A stretch of 6,605 nt of DNA. Origin: Flavobacterium psychrophilum (GTDB taxonomy: Bacteria; Bacteroidota; Bacteroidia; Flavobacteriales; Flavobacteriaceae). A program made the position numbers and the translations under genes. Within the stretch, counting starts at the first letter, position 1, and the number at the start of each line of letters is the position of its first letter. A model generated the notes under the pieces. That model was not told the DNA's origin, ran no database searches, and saw only the letters and a program-made list of their open reading frames with translations. The stretch covers positions 1 through 6,605 of the forward strand of contig CAMDQL010000088.1 in assembly GCA_945905915.1 (NCBI GenBank), read 5' to 3'. Positions 1-6,605 of the stretch are shown piece by piece.

Positions 1-1149
1 ATCGGAATTTTTTCAATTATAGCCGTCTTAGCTGCCGTAGATTCTATGGATAAGAAAATTAAAGAAGATTTGAGCGATATGGATATGAATACCGTATACC
101 TTATGAATTTTTCTTTTGGCCCTTCTGAAGTACCACGATGGAAACGGGAACAATTTCCAAAAGTAACGTATGATGAGTTTGAGTTTTTGAAAAAAAGTAT
201 TCCAAGTATTGATAAAATTTCGTTTAATTTCTTTGCCCGAAACGAAAGTGTCAAATTTGAATCCAAAACAGTTAATTCAATACGCGTAAAACCTTCTACT
301 GAAGACTTTTTTGATATCGAACCGATAAAAATAGAAACAGGTCGTCTCTTTAATGCATCCGAATCAAACTCTGGAAGTCCAGTAATTGTAATTGGAAGCG
401 AAGTAGCTAACGGATTATTTGAAAATACCGATCCTATTGGAAAGAAAATTCGTTTATACGGCCAAAAACTTACGGTTATTGGGGTGTTAAAAAAACAAGG
501 TCAAGGCATGTTTGGGGATAGTAATGACGTTGCAGTATTTTTCCCAGTTAATTTTTTAAGAAGAATGTACGGTGATGAAAATGATGCGTTGCGCGCTGCT
601 ATTCTAATTAAACCTGAGAAAGGAATTGATATTGAAGAATTTAAAGCCGAATTAGCACAAAAATTACGCACTCATAGAGGTGTAAAAACCGGTGAAATTG
701 ATAATTTCTTCATGAATGTACTTTCTGGATTTACCGATTTTATTGATAATATTGTAGGTCAAATGAACGCCATTGGATGGGGAATCAGTGCATTTTCTTT
801 ATTAGTGGGTGGTTTTGGAATAGCAAATATTATGTTCGTTTCGGTAAAAGAGCGCACCAATTTAATAGGAATTCAAAAAGCATTAGGCGCAAAAAATAAA
901 TTCATTTTATTCCAATTTTTAATTGAAGCCGTTATTTTGTCTTTAATTGGGGGTTTAATAGGAATGTTTCTAGTATGGGTAATTGCAATTATTTTATCTA
1001 GTACTTTAGATTTCGAATTTGTATTGAGCGCTTCAAACATGCTATTGGGTTCTGGTTTAGCCGCTTTTATTGGATTAATAGCCGGAATTATACCTGCCAT
1101 TTCAGCTTCAAAATTAGATCCTGTAGAAGCGATACGAAGCGGAATGTAA
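1..1149 (+). CDS. ABC transporter permease, MacB/FtsX type (5' end cut by window)
   Basis: Inner-membrane permease subunit of a MacB-like ABC transporter; such proteins pair with a separate ATPase and drive export or envelope processes rather than nutrient import. The frame is open from base 1, so the ATG at 46 is internal. The visible 382 residues begin inside the first membrane helix (SIIAVLAAVDS). Roughly residues 16-250 form the periplasmic MacB_PCD domain, including GSEVANGLFENTDPIGKKIR. Three hydrophobic segments follow at about 256-282, 303-332 and 347-371. The segment GIANIMFVSVKERTNLIGIQ and the tail SASKLDPVEAIR are hallmarks of the FtsX/MacB C-terminal domain. The family is usually about 400-420 residues, so only the short N-terminus is missing. 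The stop is TAA at 1147-1149. The substrate cannot be told, and the partner ATPase is not in the window. The receptor gene follows in the same direction after a short gap. Confidence 0.93.
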   Translation: MGIFSIIAVLAAVDSMDKKIKEDLSDMDMNTVYLMNFSFGPSEVPRWKREQFPKVTYDEFEFLKKSIPSIDKISFNFFARNESVKFESKTVNSIRVKPSTEDFFDIEPIKIETGRLFNASESNSGSPVIVIGSEVANGLFENTDPIGKKIRLYGQKLTVIGVLKKQGQGMFGDSNDVAVFFPVNFLRRMYGDENDALRAAILIKPEKGIDIEEFKAELAQKLRTHRGVKTGEIDNFFMNVLSGFTDFIDNIVGQMNAIGWGISAFSLLVGGFGIANIMFVSVKERTNLIGIQKALGAKNKFILFQFLIEAVILSLIGGLIGMFLVWVIAIILSSTLDFEFVLSASNMLLGSGLAAFIGLIAGIIPAISASKLDPVEAIRSGM

Positions 1150-1161
1150 CGCACTTTTTTG

Positions 1162-1169
1162 TATATTTG
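1162..1169 (+). promoter_or_regulatory. Candidate Bacteroidota -7 box for the TonB receptor
   Basis: TATATTTG fits the Bacteroidota sigma-A -7 consensus TAnnTTTG exactly. It lies 13 bases after the permease stop and 19 bases before the TTG at 1189. I see no TTG-type -33 box at the usual 17-23 base spacing; a TTTTTTG run directly abuts it instead. In AT-rich DNA such an octamer can arise by chance, so this is a candidate only. Confidence 0.35.
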
Positions 1170-1188
1170 GAGACTAGATATTTCCAAA

Positions 1189-3393
1189 TTGAAAATAATT
1201 ATCCAATATATAATACTCTTATGTTCTGTTGTTGCATTTCCTCAAACAGAGCAAGATTCCATAAAGCCAAGTAAAGAGCTTTCAGAAGTTGTAATTTCGG
1301 CTAACCGATGGAAGCAAAATAGTAAAGATATTCCGCAAAAAGTGAGTGTTATTTCACCAACTAAAGTAGCTTTACATAATCCACAAACGGCAGCTGATTT
1401 ATTAACCATATCTGGAAAAGTCTTCATGCAAAAAAGTCAGCAAGGTGGAGGAAGCCCTATGATTAGAGGGTTTGCTACTAATCGATTATTATATGCAATT
1501 GATGGTGTAAGAATGAACACTGCTATTTTTAGAGGTGGAAATATTCAAAATGTAATTTCTTTAGATCCTTTCGCAACAGAACAAACAGAAGTAGTATTTG
1601 GACCAGGTTCTGTGATGTATGGAAGCGACGCCATTGGTGGGGTAATGAGTTTTCAAACGTTGACTCCTCAATTTTCTTCTACTTCTAAATCAATAGTTTC
1701 AGGAAATGCCGTTTCTCGATTTTCCTCAGCTAATAATGAAAAAACAGGTCATTTTGATGTGAATGTTGGTTGGAAAAACTGGGCAACTATTACCAGTTTT
1801 AGTTCAAATGATTTTGATGATTTGCGCATGGGTTCACATGGACCTGATGAATATTTACGTCCATTTTATGTACAAAGACAAAATGGAACTGATGTTGTTG
1901 TCACTAATTCTGATCCATTGGTGCAAAAACCTACTGCCTATTCACAGATTAATTTGATGCAAAAAGTTAGGTTTAAACCTAATGAAAAATGGGATTTTCA
2001 ATATGGATTACATTTTTCAGGAACTTCCAGCTATTCGCGCTATGATCGACATATTCGATATACTAATGCCGGTTTACCTCGGTATGGCGAGTTTAATTAT
2101 GGTCCACAAAAATGGATCATGAATAATTTAAATATAACGCATCAATCTAAAACTAAACTGTTTGATGAAATGGCATTTCGATTTGCCTATCAGTTTTTCG
2201 AAGAAAGCAGAATGAGTAGAAATATTAATAATCCGAATCGTGAAATTAGAACCGAAAAAGTTCATGCGTATTCAATTAATGCCGATTTTACTAAAGCAAC
2301 AACAACTAAAAATAATATTTTATACGGAGTTGAATATGTATTTAACGATGTAATTTCAACCGGAATTAATCAAAACATTGTCGCTGGAACAAGTCAGGAT
2401 GGACCATCAAGATATCCACAAGCAACCTGGCAATCCTTAGGAGTTTATCTTAATAATCAATATAAAGTATCTGATAAAACAAAAATTCAAACGGGTTTGC
2501 GATACAATGTATTTATTTTGAATGCAGATTTTGATACCACGTTTTATCCGTTCCCATTTACTTCAGCAACTATTAATAATGGGTCTTTAACTGGTAGTGC
2601 TGGATTTGTGTTTAGACCAAACAATCAATGGATTATAAGTTCAAATGTAGCAACAGCCTTTCGTTCACCAAATGTAGACGATGTAGGAAAGGTATTTGAT
2701 TCTGAACCTGGCTCGGCTGTTATTCCAAATCCTGATTTAGAAGCCGAATATGCTTACAACATCGATTTAAATATTGCAAAGCAAATTGGTAAATATGTAA
2801 AAATTGATTTTTCTACTTATTATACGTTACTCGATAATGCATTAGTTAGAAGAGATTTCACTTTAAACGGTGCTTCTCAAATTATGTATGACGGCGAATT
2901 AAGTCAAGTGCAGGCTATTCAAAATGCAGCTAAAGCAAATGTATATGGAATTCAGGCAGGTTTTGAGGTAAAAATGTCTTCCGGATTTCGATTTTCTACC
3001 GATTTAAATTTCCAAAAAGGAGAAGAAGAATTAGACAATGGCGATAAAAGTCCGTCTCGACATGCAGCACCTTTTTTTGGGGTTTCAAGAATTGGTTATG
3101 CGAATTCAAAGCTCGATTTAGAATTCAATCTGCAATTTAGTGATGAAGTAGCTTTTGATGATTTAGCCGAAGAAGAAAAAGGTAAAAAAGAAATTTACGC
3201 AATTGATGGTAATGGAAATCCTTATTCTCCTAGCTGGTGCACCTTTAATTTAAAATCGATGTATAAGCTAAATAAGAATTTTACACTTACGACAGGTATA
3301 GAAAACATAACAGATCAGCGATATAGACCCTATAGTTCTGGGATAGTATCACCTGGAAAGAATTTTATTATAGCGCTACGTGCAGTCTTTTAA
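1189..3393 (+). CDS. TonB-dependent outer-membrane receptor, haem/haemoglobin-receptor type
   Basis: Gated outer-membrane importer energised by TonB-ExbB-ExbD, probably for haem or another iron or metal chelate. There is no in-frame ATG near the N-terminus. TTG at 1189 gives a clean signal peptide (MKIIIQYIILLCSVVAFPQ, cleaved near residues 18-19) and a 734-residue protein. TTG at 1159 would add ten residues and overlap a promoter-like box. The plug domain (about 27-160) carries SEVVISANRWKQ, GGGSPMIRGFATNRLLYAIDG and VVFGPGSVMYGSDAIGGVM. The barrel fills the rest and ends in an aromatic residue (IIALRAVF), as expected for outer-membrane insertion. FRSP (491-494) and NPDL (514-517) match the FRAP/YRAP and NPNL/NPDL pair of haem receptors such as HemR and HmuR. 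No histidine lies between them, although those receptors have one, so the haem assignment is tentative. No haem-uptake partner gene is visible. Confidence 0.93.
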   Translation: MKIIIQYIILLCSVVAFPQTEQDSIKPSKELSEVVISANRWKQNSKDIPQKVSVISPTKVALHNPQTAADLLTISGKVFMQKSQQGGGSPMIRGFATNRLLYAIDGVRMNTAIFRGGNIQNVISLDPFATEQTEVVFGPGSVMYGSDAIGGVMSFQTLTPQFSSTSKSIVSGNAVSRFSSANNEKTGHFDVNVGWKNWATITSFSSNDFDDLRMGSHGPDEYLRPFYVQRQNGTDVVVTNSDPLVQKPTAYSQINLMQKVRFKPNEKWDFQYGLHFSGTSSYSRYDRHIRYTNAGLPRYGEFNYGPQKWIMNNLNITHQSKTKLFDEMAFRFAYQFFEESRMSRNINNPNREIRTEKVHAYSINADFTKATTTKNNILYGVEYVFNDVISTGINQNIVAGTSQDGPSRYPQATWQSLGVYLNNQYKVSDKTKIQTGLRYNVFILNADFDTTFYPFPFTSATINNGSLTGSAGFVFRPNNQWIISSNVATAFRSPNVDDVGKVFDSEPGSAVIPNPDLEAEYAYNIDLNIAKQIGKYVKIDFSTYYTLLDNALVRRDFTLNGASQIMYDGELSQVQAIQNAAKANVYGIQAGFEVKMSSGFRFSTDLNFQKGEEELDNGDKSPSRHAAPFFGVSRIGYANSKLDLEFNLQFSDEVAFDDLAEEEKGKKEIYAIDGNGNPYSPSWCTFNLKSMYKLNKNFTLTTGIENITDQRYRPYSSGIVSPGKNFIIALRAVF

Positions 3394-3428
3394 AAAAAAT
3401 CCCGTTAGAATTACTAACGGGATTTTTT
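3394..3428. terminator. Bidirectional intrinsic terminator between converging genes
   Basis: A perfect 8-bp stem, CCCGTTAG (3401-3408) and CTAACGGG (3414-3421), encloses a 5-base loop. A run of A on the left (3393-3399) and T on the right (3423-3428) gives a U-tract in either direction and can also lengthen the stem. It begins directly after the receptor stop codon and ends two bases before the accD stop codon, so it can end both transcripts. Confidence 0.92.
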
Positions 3429-3429
3429 A

Positions 3430-4284
3430 TTATCTAACTTCTTGATTCTGAATTAAATCAATATACAAGTTGATTTTATCTTTCAGCTCTTTTCTTGGAG
3501 AAATAAAGTCTAAAAATCCATGTTCTAATAAGAATTCTGAAGTTTGAAATCCTTCTGGCAACTCTTTACCTGTAGTGTCTTTTACCACTCGAGGTCCAGC
3601 AAAGCCAATTAAAGCGCCAGGTTCGCCAATATTAATATCGCCAAGCATAGCATAAGAAGCTGTTGTTCCTCCTGTTGTTGGGTCTGTACATAATGAAATG
3701 TAAGGTATTTTAGCTTCTGCTAATTGCGCCAGTTTTGCCGAAGTTTTTGCTAATTGCATTAACGAGTAGGCTGCTTCCATCATACGAGCTCCACCCGATT
3801 TTGAAATCAAAACAAAAGGAACGTTATTTTTAATAGAATAATCAATTGCTCTTACAATTTTTTCACCTACAACAGCACCCATTGAACCACCAATAAACGC
3901 AAAATCCATACAAGAAACCACAAGGTCTTTCCCTTTAGATTTTCCAACGGCTGTTCTAATAGCATCATTCAATTTGGTTTTATCCATTACATCTTTTAAA
4001 CGATCACTGTATTTTTTAGTGTCTTCAAATTTCAAAGGGTCCTTTGATGTTAATTTTGCATCAAGTTCTTTAAATTCGTTGTTGTCGAATAAAATTTCGA
4101 AATATTCTTTACTACCAATACGAACATGATAATCGTCTTCTGGGCTTACCCAAAGATTTCTTGCCAATTCATCTTGGTCAATAATTTTACCTGTTGGTGA
4201 TTTGTACCACAATCCTTTAGGAACATCTTTTTTGTCCTCGGTTGCAGTAGTAATTCCTTTTTCTTTTCTTTTAAACCAAGCCAT
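3430..4284 (-). CDS. accD: Acetyl-CoA carboxylase carboxyltransferase subunit beta
   Basis: Beta half of the cytosolic carboxyltransferase, which with AccA moves the carboxyl group from biotin on AccB to acetyl-CoA, giving malonyl-CoA for fatty-acid synthesis. The 284 residues match the family length, and the start [11 protein letters not shown] aligns with the usual MSWF/MSWI opening. Crotonase-fold motifs are intact: [12 protein letters not shown] (131-142), [16 protein letters not shown] (161-176), [16 protein letters not shown] (201-216) and GFAGPRVV (227-234). What is odd is the N-terminal zinc ribbon. E. coli AccD has four zinc-binding cysteines (CxxC and CxxC); here the matching segments read YKSPTGK (27-33) and WVSPEDDYH (45-53) with no cysteine, the first one residue shorter. 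The only cysteines are C125 and C199. The rest of the domain is alignable, so this looks like a lineage trait rather than decay. It follows fbaA on the same strand after 86 bp; accA is not in the window. Confidence 0.97.
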   Translation of the reverse strand: MAWFKRKEKGITTATEDKKDVPKGLWYKSPTGKIIDQDELARNLWVSPEDDYHVRIGSKEYFEILFDNNEFKELDAKLTSKDPLKFEDTKKYSDRLKDVMDKTKLNDAIRTAVGKSKGKDLVVSCMDFAFIGGSMGAVVGEKIVRAIDYSIKNNVPFVLISKSGGARMMEAAYSLMQLAKTSAKLAQLAEAKIPYISLCTDPTTGGTTASYAMLGDINIGEPGALIGFAGPRVVKDTTGKELPEGFQTSEFLLEHGFLDFISPRKELKDKINLYIDLIQNQEVR

Positions 4285-4291
4285 AATTTTT

Positions 4292-4322
4292 CAAGTCAAA
4301 AGTTAAAAGTCAAAAGTCAAAA
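4292..4322. repeat. 7-bp tandem repeat, unit AAAGTCA
   Basis: Four heptamers in phase read CAAGTCA, AAAGTTA, AAAGTCA and AAAGTCA, followed by AAA of a decayed fifth unit. They sit directly upstream of the accD start on its coding strand, where they read as TGACTTT units. The array forms the left side of the surrounding inverted repeat. Confidence 0.8.
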
Positions 4323-4328
4323 CCCAAA
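4297..4328 (-). promoter_or_regulatory. Weak candidate promoter for accD inside the repeat
   Basis: Read on the accD strand, TTTG (4328-4325), a 19-base spacer and TAACTTTTG (4305-4297) resemble the Bacteroidota -33/-7 pair, but the -7 box has one base too many between TA and TTTG. The TA comes from the single variant heptamer AAAGTTA. The implied leader would be under ten bases. The repeat makes TTTG common here, so chance is a strong alternative. Confidence 0.2.
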
Positions 4329-4370
4329 CAAATCTGTAAACATTCAGACATTCGACTTTTGACTTGATGA

Positions 4371-5438
4371 CTATAAAGTATTTACGTTATTCAAATCGGC
4401 AAAAGCTTGTTCTAATCTTGTGTTGAACGTAACTTCTCCTTCACGAACCCATTTTCTTGGGTCGTAGTGTTTTTTGTTTGGACTGTCAGCTCCGTCTGGG
4501 CTTCCAATTTGTGTTCTTAAATAATCTACTTTGTTTACCATATAATCACGAATTCCTTCAGTGAATGCAAATTGTAAATCGGTATCAATGTTCATTTTAA
4601 TAACTCCGTACCCAATTGCTTCTCTAATTTCTTCTAAAGTAGAACCTGATCCTCCGTGGAATACAAAATCTACAGGATTAGCATTGGTATTGAATTTATT
4701 TTGAACGTATTCTTGCGAATTTTTAAGAATTTTTGGAGTCAATTTTACATTTCCGGGTTTGTAAACCCCATGAACATTTCCAAAAGAAGCTGCAATGGTA
4801 AATCTCGGACTTATTTTCATCAATTCTTCATAAGCATACGCTACTTCTTCTGGTTGTGTATATAATTTTGAGCTATCTACATCTGAATTGTCAACTCCAT
4901 CTTCTTCACCACCTGTTATTCCTAATTCAATTTCTAAAGTCATGCCCATTTTGCTCATTCTTTCTAAATATTTTTTAGAAATTTCAAGATTTTCTTCAAT
5001 TGGCTCTTCAGATAAATCAATCATGTGAGAGCTGAATAATGATTTTCCAGTTTCTGCAAAATGTTTTTCAGAAGCATCTAATAATCCATCAATCCAAGGC
5101 AATAAATTTTTCGCACAATGATCAGTATGTAAAATAACGGATGCTCCATAAGCTTCAGCTAAAGTATGAATGTGTTTTGCACCTGCAACAGCTCCTAAAA
5201 TAGCCGATTTTTGGTGATCATTTGACAATCCTTTTCCAGCATTAAACTGTGCACCACCATTTGAAAATTGAATGATAACAGGTGCATTTAATTTTGCCGC
5301 GGTTTCTAAAACACCATTAATTGTACTTGATCCTACAACATTTACAGCAGGTAATGCAAATCCTTTTTGTTTTGCATAATTAAAAATTTCTTGCACTTGA
5401 TCTCCGGTAGCAACACCTGGCTTAATATTGTGACTCAT
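4371..5438 (-). CDS. fbaA: Class II fructose-bisphosphate aldolase
   Basis: Zinc-dependent cytosolic enzyme that reversibly splits fructose 1,6-bisphosphate into glyceraldehyde 3-phosphate and dihydroxyacetone phosphate in glycolysis and gluconeogenesis. The 355 residues align along their whole length with E. coli FbaA (359 residues, class IIA). Visible active-site residues are D106 and H107 in HTDHCAK, E169 and E171 in TLEIELG, E178 and E179 in GGEEDG, H223 in FGNVHGVYKPGN, H261 in FVFHGGSGS, and N283/D285 in MNIDTD. These correspond to E. coli D109, H110, E172, E174, E181, E182, H226, H264, N286 and D288. All are intact, so the enzyme should be active. The ATG start (5436-5438) gives MSHNIKPGVATGDQV, which fits the family start; no Shine-Dalgarno sequence is seen. 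The stop is TAG. A promoter-like box lies just upstream and accD follows downstream, so a shared transcript is possible. Confidence 0.98.
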   Translation of the reverse strand: MSHNIKPGVATGDQVQEIFNYAKQKGFALPAVNVVGSSTINGVLETAAKLNAPVIIQFSNGGAQFNAGKGLSNDHQKSAILGAVAGAKHIHTLAEAYGASVILHTDHCAKNLLPWIDGLLDASEKHFAETGKSLFSSHMIDLSEEPIEENLEISKKYLERMSKMGMTLEIELGITGGEEDGVDNSDVDSSKLYTQPEEVAYAYEELMKISPRFTIAASFGNVHGVYKPGNVKLTPKILKNSQEYVQNKFNTNANPVDFVFHGGSGSTLEEIREAIGYGVIKMNIDTDLQFAFTEGIRDYMVNKVDYLRTQIGSPDGADSPNKKHYDPRKWVREGEVTFNTRLEQAFADLNNVNTL

Positions 5439-5464
5439 AGTTGTATGTTTTTATAATAAGAATG

Positions 5465-5472
5465 CAAAAATA
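5465..5472 (-). promoter_or_regulatory. Candidate Bacteroidota -7 box for fbaA
   Basis: On the - strand, TATTTTTG matches TAnnTTTG exactly and ends 26 bases before the fbaA ATG, giving an expected leader of about 20 bases. It sits in the 47-bp gap after the Omp85 gene. No clear -33 TTG is found at the usual spacing. No terminator hairpin is visible in this gap, so read-through from the upstream gene is also possible. Confidence 0.45.
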
Positions 5473-5485
5473 AGAATTTATAAAA

Positions 5486-6605
5486 TTAGAATGGATAATT
5501 AATTCCAAAATTTAGTACTGTTTTTCCAAAGTTAATTCCTTTCAACCAGCGATCTTTTGTTTCACGCGCCGGATCATAGGTTTTGTAGCCTAAATCAAAT
5601 CGGAAGACAAAAAAATCAAAATCATATCTAAATCCGATACCTGAACCTATTGCAATATCTTTTAAAGAGGCAAATCCGTTAAACGTATAATTTTTATCTT
5701 CTACATTATCCATTACATTCCAAATATTTCCTGCGTCTACAAAAAACGCACTGTATAAGTTTCCGCCAATTCTAAATCGAAATTCGGTACTAAAGGCTAA
5801 TTTTAAGTTTGCTTCATTAAAATCTAAAACACCACCACTTCTTCCTGGACCTAAACTATAGGCTTGCCAACCTCTATTATCGTTTGATCCTCCTGAAAAA
5901 TAACTTCGTGAAAACGGAATAGAATTAGCATTTCCATAGGGTATTGCAATTCCTGCAAAAGAACGCATGGCTAAAGTGTTTTTCTTGCCAAAATCCCAAT
6001 GCTTTACAAAATCAACTTCGGTTTTAAGATATTGAGAATACTCAATTCCAAATATTTTTTGAGATCCATTCGCACTCGTTTTGTCATTTAAATTCAAACT
6101 TTTTCCAAATAAAGAAAGCACGTTTCCTGCTGATTCTAGCTTTGCTTTAAAATTATAATAATTCCGATCGGTAAGGTTATTTTTAGTAGTTTTATTAAAT
6201 ACAAAACTAGAAGAAACAATCAGGTTATCTTCAATTAATCGAATTCTACGTTCTCCAATGCTTCGAATAATTTTAAATTCTTCATCTGCAGGCGTTAAAT
6301 TTGGATTGCCACCACTTTCAATAAAATTGATGAAATTGACCGCGCCATCATTGGTTAAATTTCCATTATCTACCCAATTGGGGTTTGTATTATAAATTTG
6401 AGCAAGACTGTTTAGGGTGTTGTACGAATTTAAATACACATTAAAGTAGTTGTTTTCATTCAAATTTCGAACATAATTGATGCCAAGCAATTCAAATTTA
6501 AAATTGTTTTTTGCGTTGTTGTTGGTCCAACTATAACTTATGCCACCCGACAAACTTTGTTTATCAAGTCCAATATTTCTTTGATTGGTAATACCAGTAC
6601 TTATT
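5486..6605 (-). CDS. BamA/TamA (Omp85) family outer-membrane protein, C-terminal barrel (5' end cut by window)
   Basis: Outer-membrane beta-barrel of the Omp85 superfamily, whose members insert or export other envelope proteins (BamA, or TamA/TamL). The frame stays open to the right edge: the TTG at 6551-6553 is not the start, because codons before it continue a barrel strand (SLSGGISYSW). About 372 residues are visible, all barrel. The diagnostic pieces are the lid-loop motif NRGWQAYSLGPG (RGW at 5867-5875), the strand FFVDAGNIWN (about 5720-5746), and the final NFGINYPF with C-terminal phenylalanine. The POTRA domains and signal sequence lie outside the window. In Flavobacteriia, Omp85 proteins near housekeeping genes include the TamA-like lipoprotein TamL, which may be what this is, but the barrel alone does not settle it. 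It lies 47 bp upstream of fbaA, on the same strand. Confidence 0.9.
   Translation of the reverse strand, partial: ISTGITNQRNIGLDKQSLSGGISYSWTNNNAKNNFKFELLGINYVRNLNENNYFNVYLNSYNTLNSLAQIYNTNPNWVDNGNLTNDGAVNFINFIESGGNPNLTPADEEFKIIRSIGERRIRLIEDNLIVSSSFVFNKTTKNNLTDRNYYNFKAKLESAGNVLSLFGKSLNLNDKTSANGSQKIFGIEYSQYLKTEVDFVKHWDFGKKNTLAMRSFAGIAIPYGNANSIPFSRSYFSGGSNDNRGWQAYSLGPGRSGGVLDFNEANLKLAFSTEFRFRIGGNLYSAFFVDAGNIWNVMDNVEDKNYTFNGFASLKDIAIGSGIGFRYDFDFFVFRFDLGYKTYDPARETKDRWLKGINFGKTVLNFGINYPF

Larger units (their letters stand above)
4291..4367. repeat. 13-bp perfect inverted repeat filling the fbaA-accD gap
   Basis: The left arm TCAAGTCAAAAGT (4291-4303) is the exact reverse complement of ACTTTTGACTTGA (4355-4367). 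A second, competing pairing of 12 bp exists between 4307-4318 and 4354-4365, because the left side is built from repeated units. The arms lie 6 bp from the accD start and 3 bp from the fbaA stop, so the element occupies almost the whole gap. There is no T-tract after either arm, so it is not a standard terminator. There is no transposase gene and no visible target-site duplication. I recall similar AAAGTCA-type repeats between genes in Flavobacterium genomes, but could not check this. Confidence 0.75.

Noticed and set aside
873..1187. Open frame of 104 codons on the - strand opposite the permease end
   Set aside because: It lies over a clearly coding membrane-protein region, shows no recognisable motif, and is explained by the codon pattern of the + strand gene.
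1189..1245. Possible lipoprotein signal in the TonB receptor (LLC at residues 10-12)
   Set aside because: The residues before C12 are I-L-L, lacking the small residue expected just before a lipobox cysteine, and the hydrophobic stretch continues past it.
4291..4367. Inverted repeat as the ends of an insertion sequence
   Set aside because: Only 51 bp lie between the arms, with no coding capacity and no target-site duplication. A MITE-like or structural repeat fits better.
4291..4367. Inverted repeat as an intrinsic terminator of fbaA
   Set aside because: The arms are AT-rich with a 51-base loop, and no T-tract follows on the - strand before the accD start.
4656..4865. Open frame of 69 codons on the + strand inside fbaA
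   Set aside because: It is antisense to a highly conserved enzyme, with no motif or start signal of its own.
5486..6553. Treating TTG at 6551-6553 as the true start of the Omp85-family gene
   Set aside because: The frame is open to the window edge with barrel-like sequence, and the protein lacks POTRA domains and a signal peptide, so the gene is cut by the edge.

Overview
This AT-rich window looks like chromosomal DNA from a member of the Bacteroidota, most likely Flavobacteriaceae (Flavobacterium-like). The evidence is the AccD and aldolase sequences, the style of the TonB-dependent receptor, weak or absent Shine-Dalgarno sequences, and promoter-like boxes of the TAnnTTTG type. This assignment is inference from remembered family sequences, not from a search.

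Layout. Two genes point right and three point left, and the two groups converge on a shared hairpin terminator at about 3394-3428. On the + strand lie the 3' part of a MacB/FtsX-type ABC transporter permease (cut by the left edge) and then a complete TonB-dependent outer-membrane receptor of the haem/haemoglobin-receptor type. On the - strand, read from the right edge, lie the C-terminal barrel of a BamA/TamA (Omp85) family outer-membrane protein (cut by the right edge), then class II fructose-bisphosphate aldolase (fbaA), then the carboxyltransferase beta subunit of acetyl-CoA carboxylase (accD).

How the genes relate. fbaA (glycolysis/gluconeogenesis) and accD (first committed step of fatty-acid synthesis) are housekeeping genes. 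They are co-oriented, with an 86-bp gap holding a 7-bp tandem repeat and a 13-bp perfect inverted repeat. The three envelope genes (permease, receptor, Omp85 protein) are not obviously one pathway. The permease and receptor are only 39 bp apart if the receptor starts at the TTG at 1189.

I see no defence system, mobile element, CRISPR array or RNA gene, and no previously undescribed multi-gene system. The points most worth a second look are the missing zinc-ribbon cysteines in AccD, the repeat structure between fbaA and accD, the non-ATG start of the receptor with a promoter-like box just upstream, and the haem-receptor motifs that lack the usual intervening histidine. Apart from the 86-bp fbaA-accD gap, all intergenic stretches are under 50 bp, so no gene-free region exceeds 300 bases.
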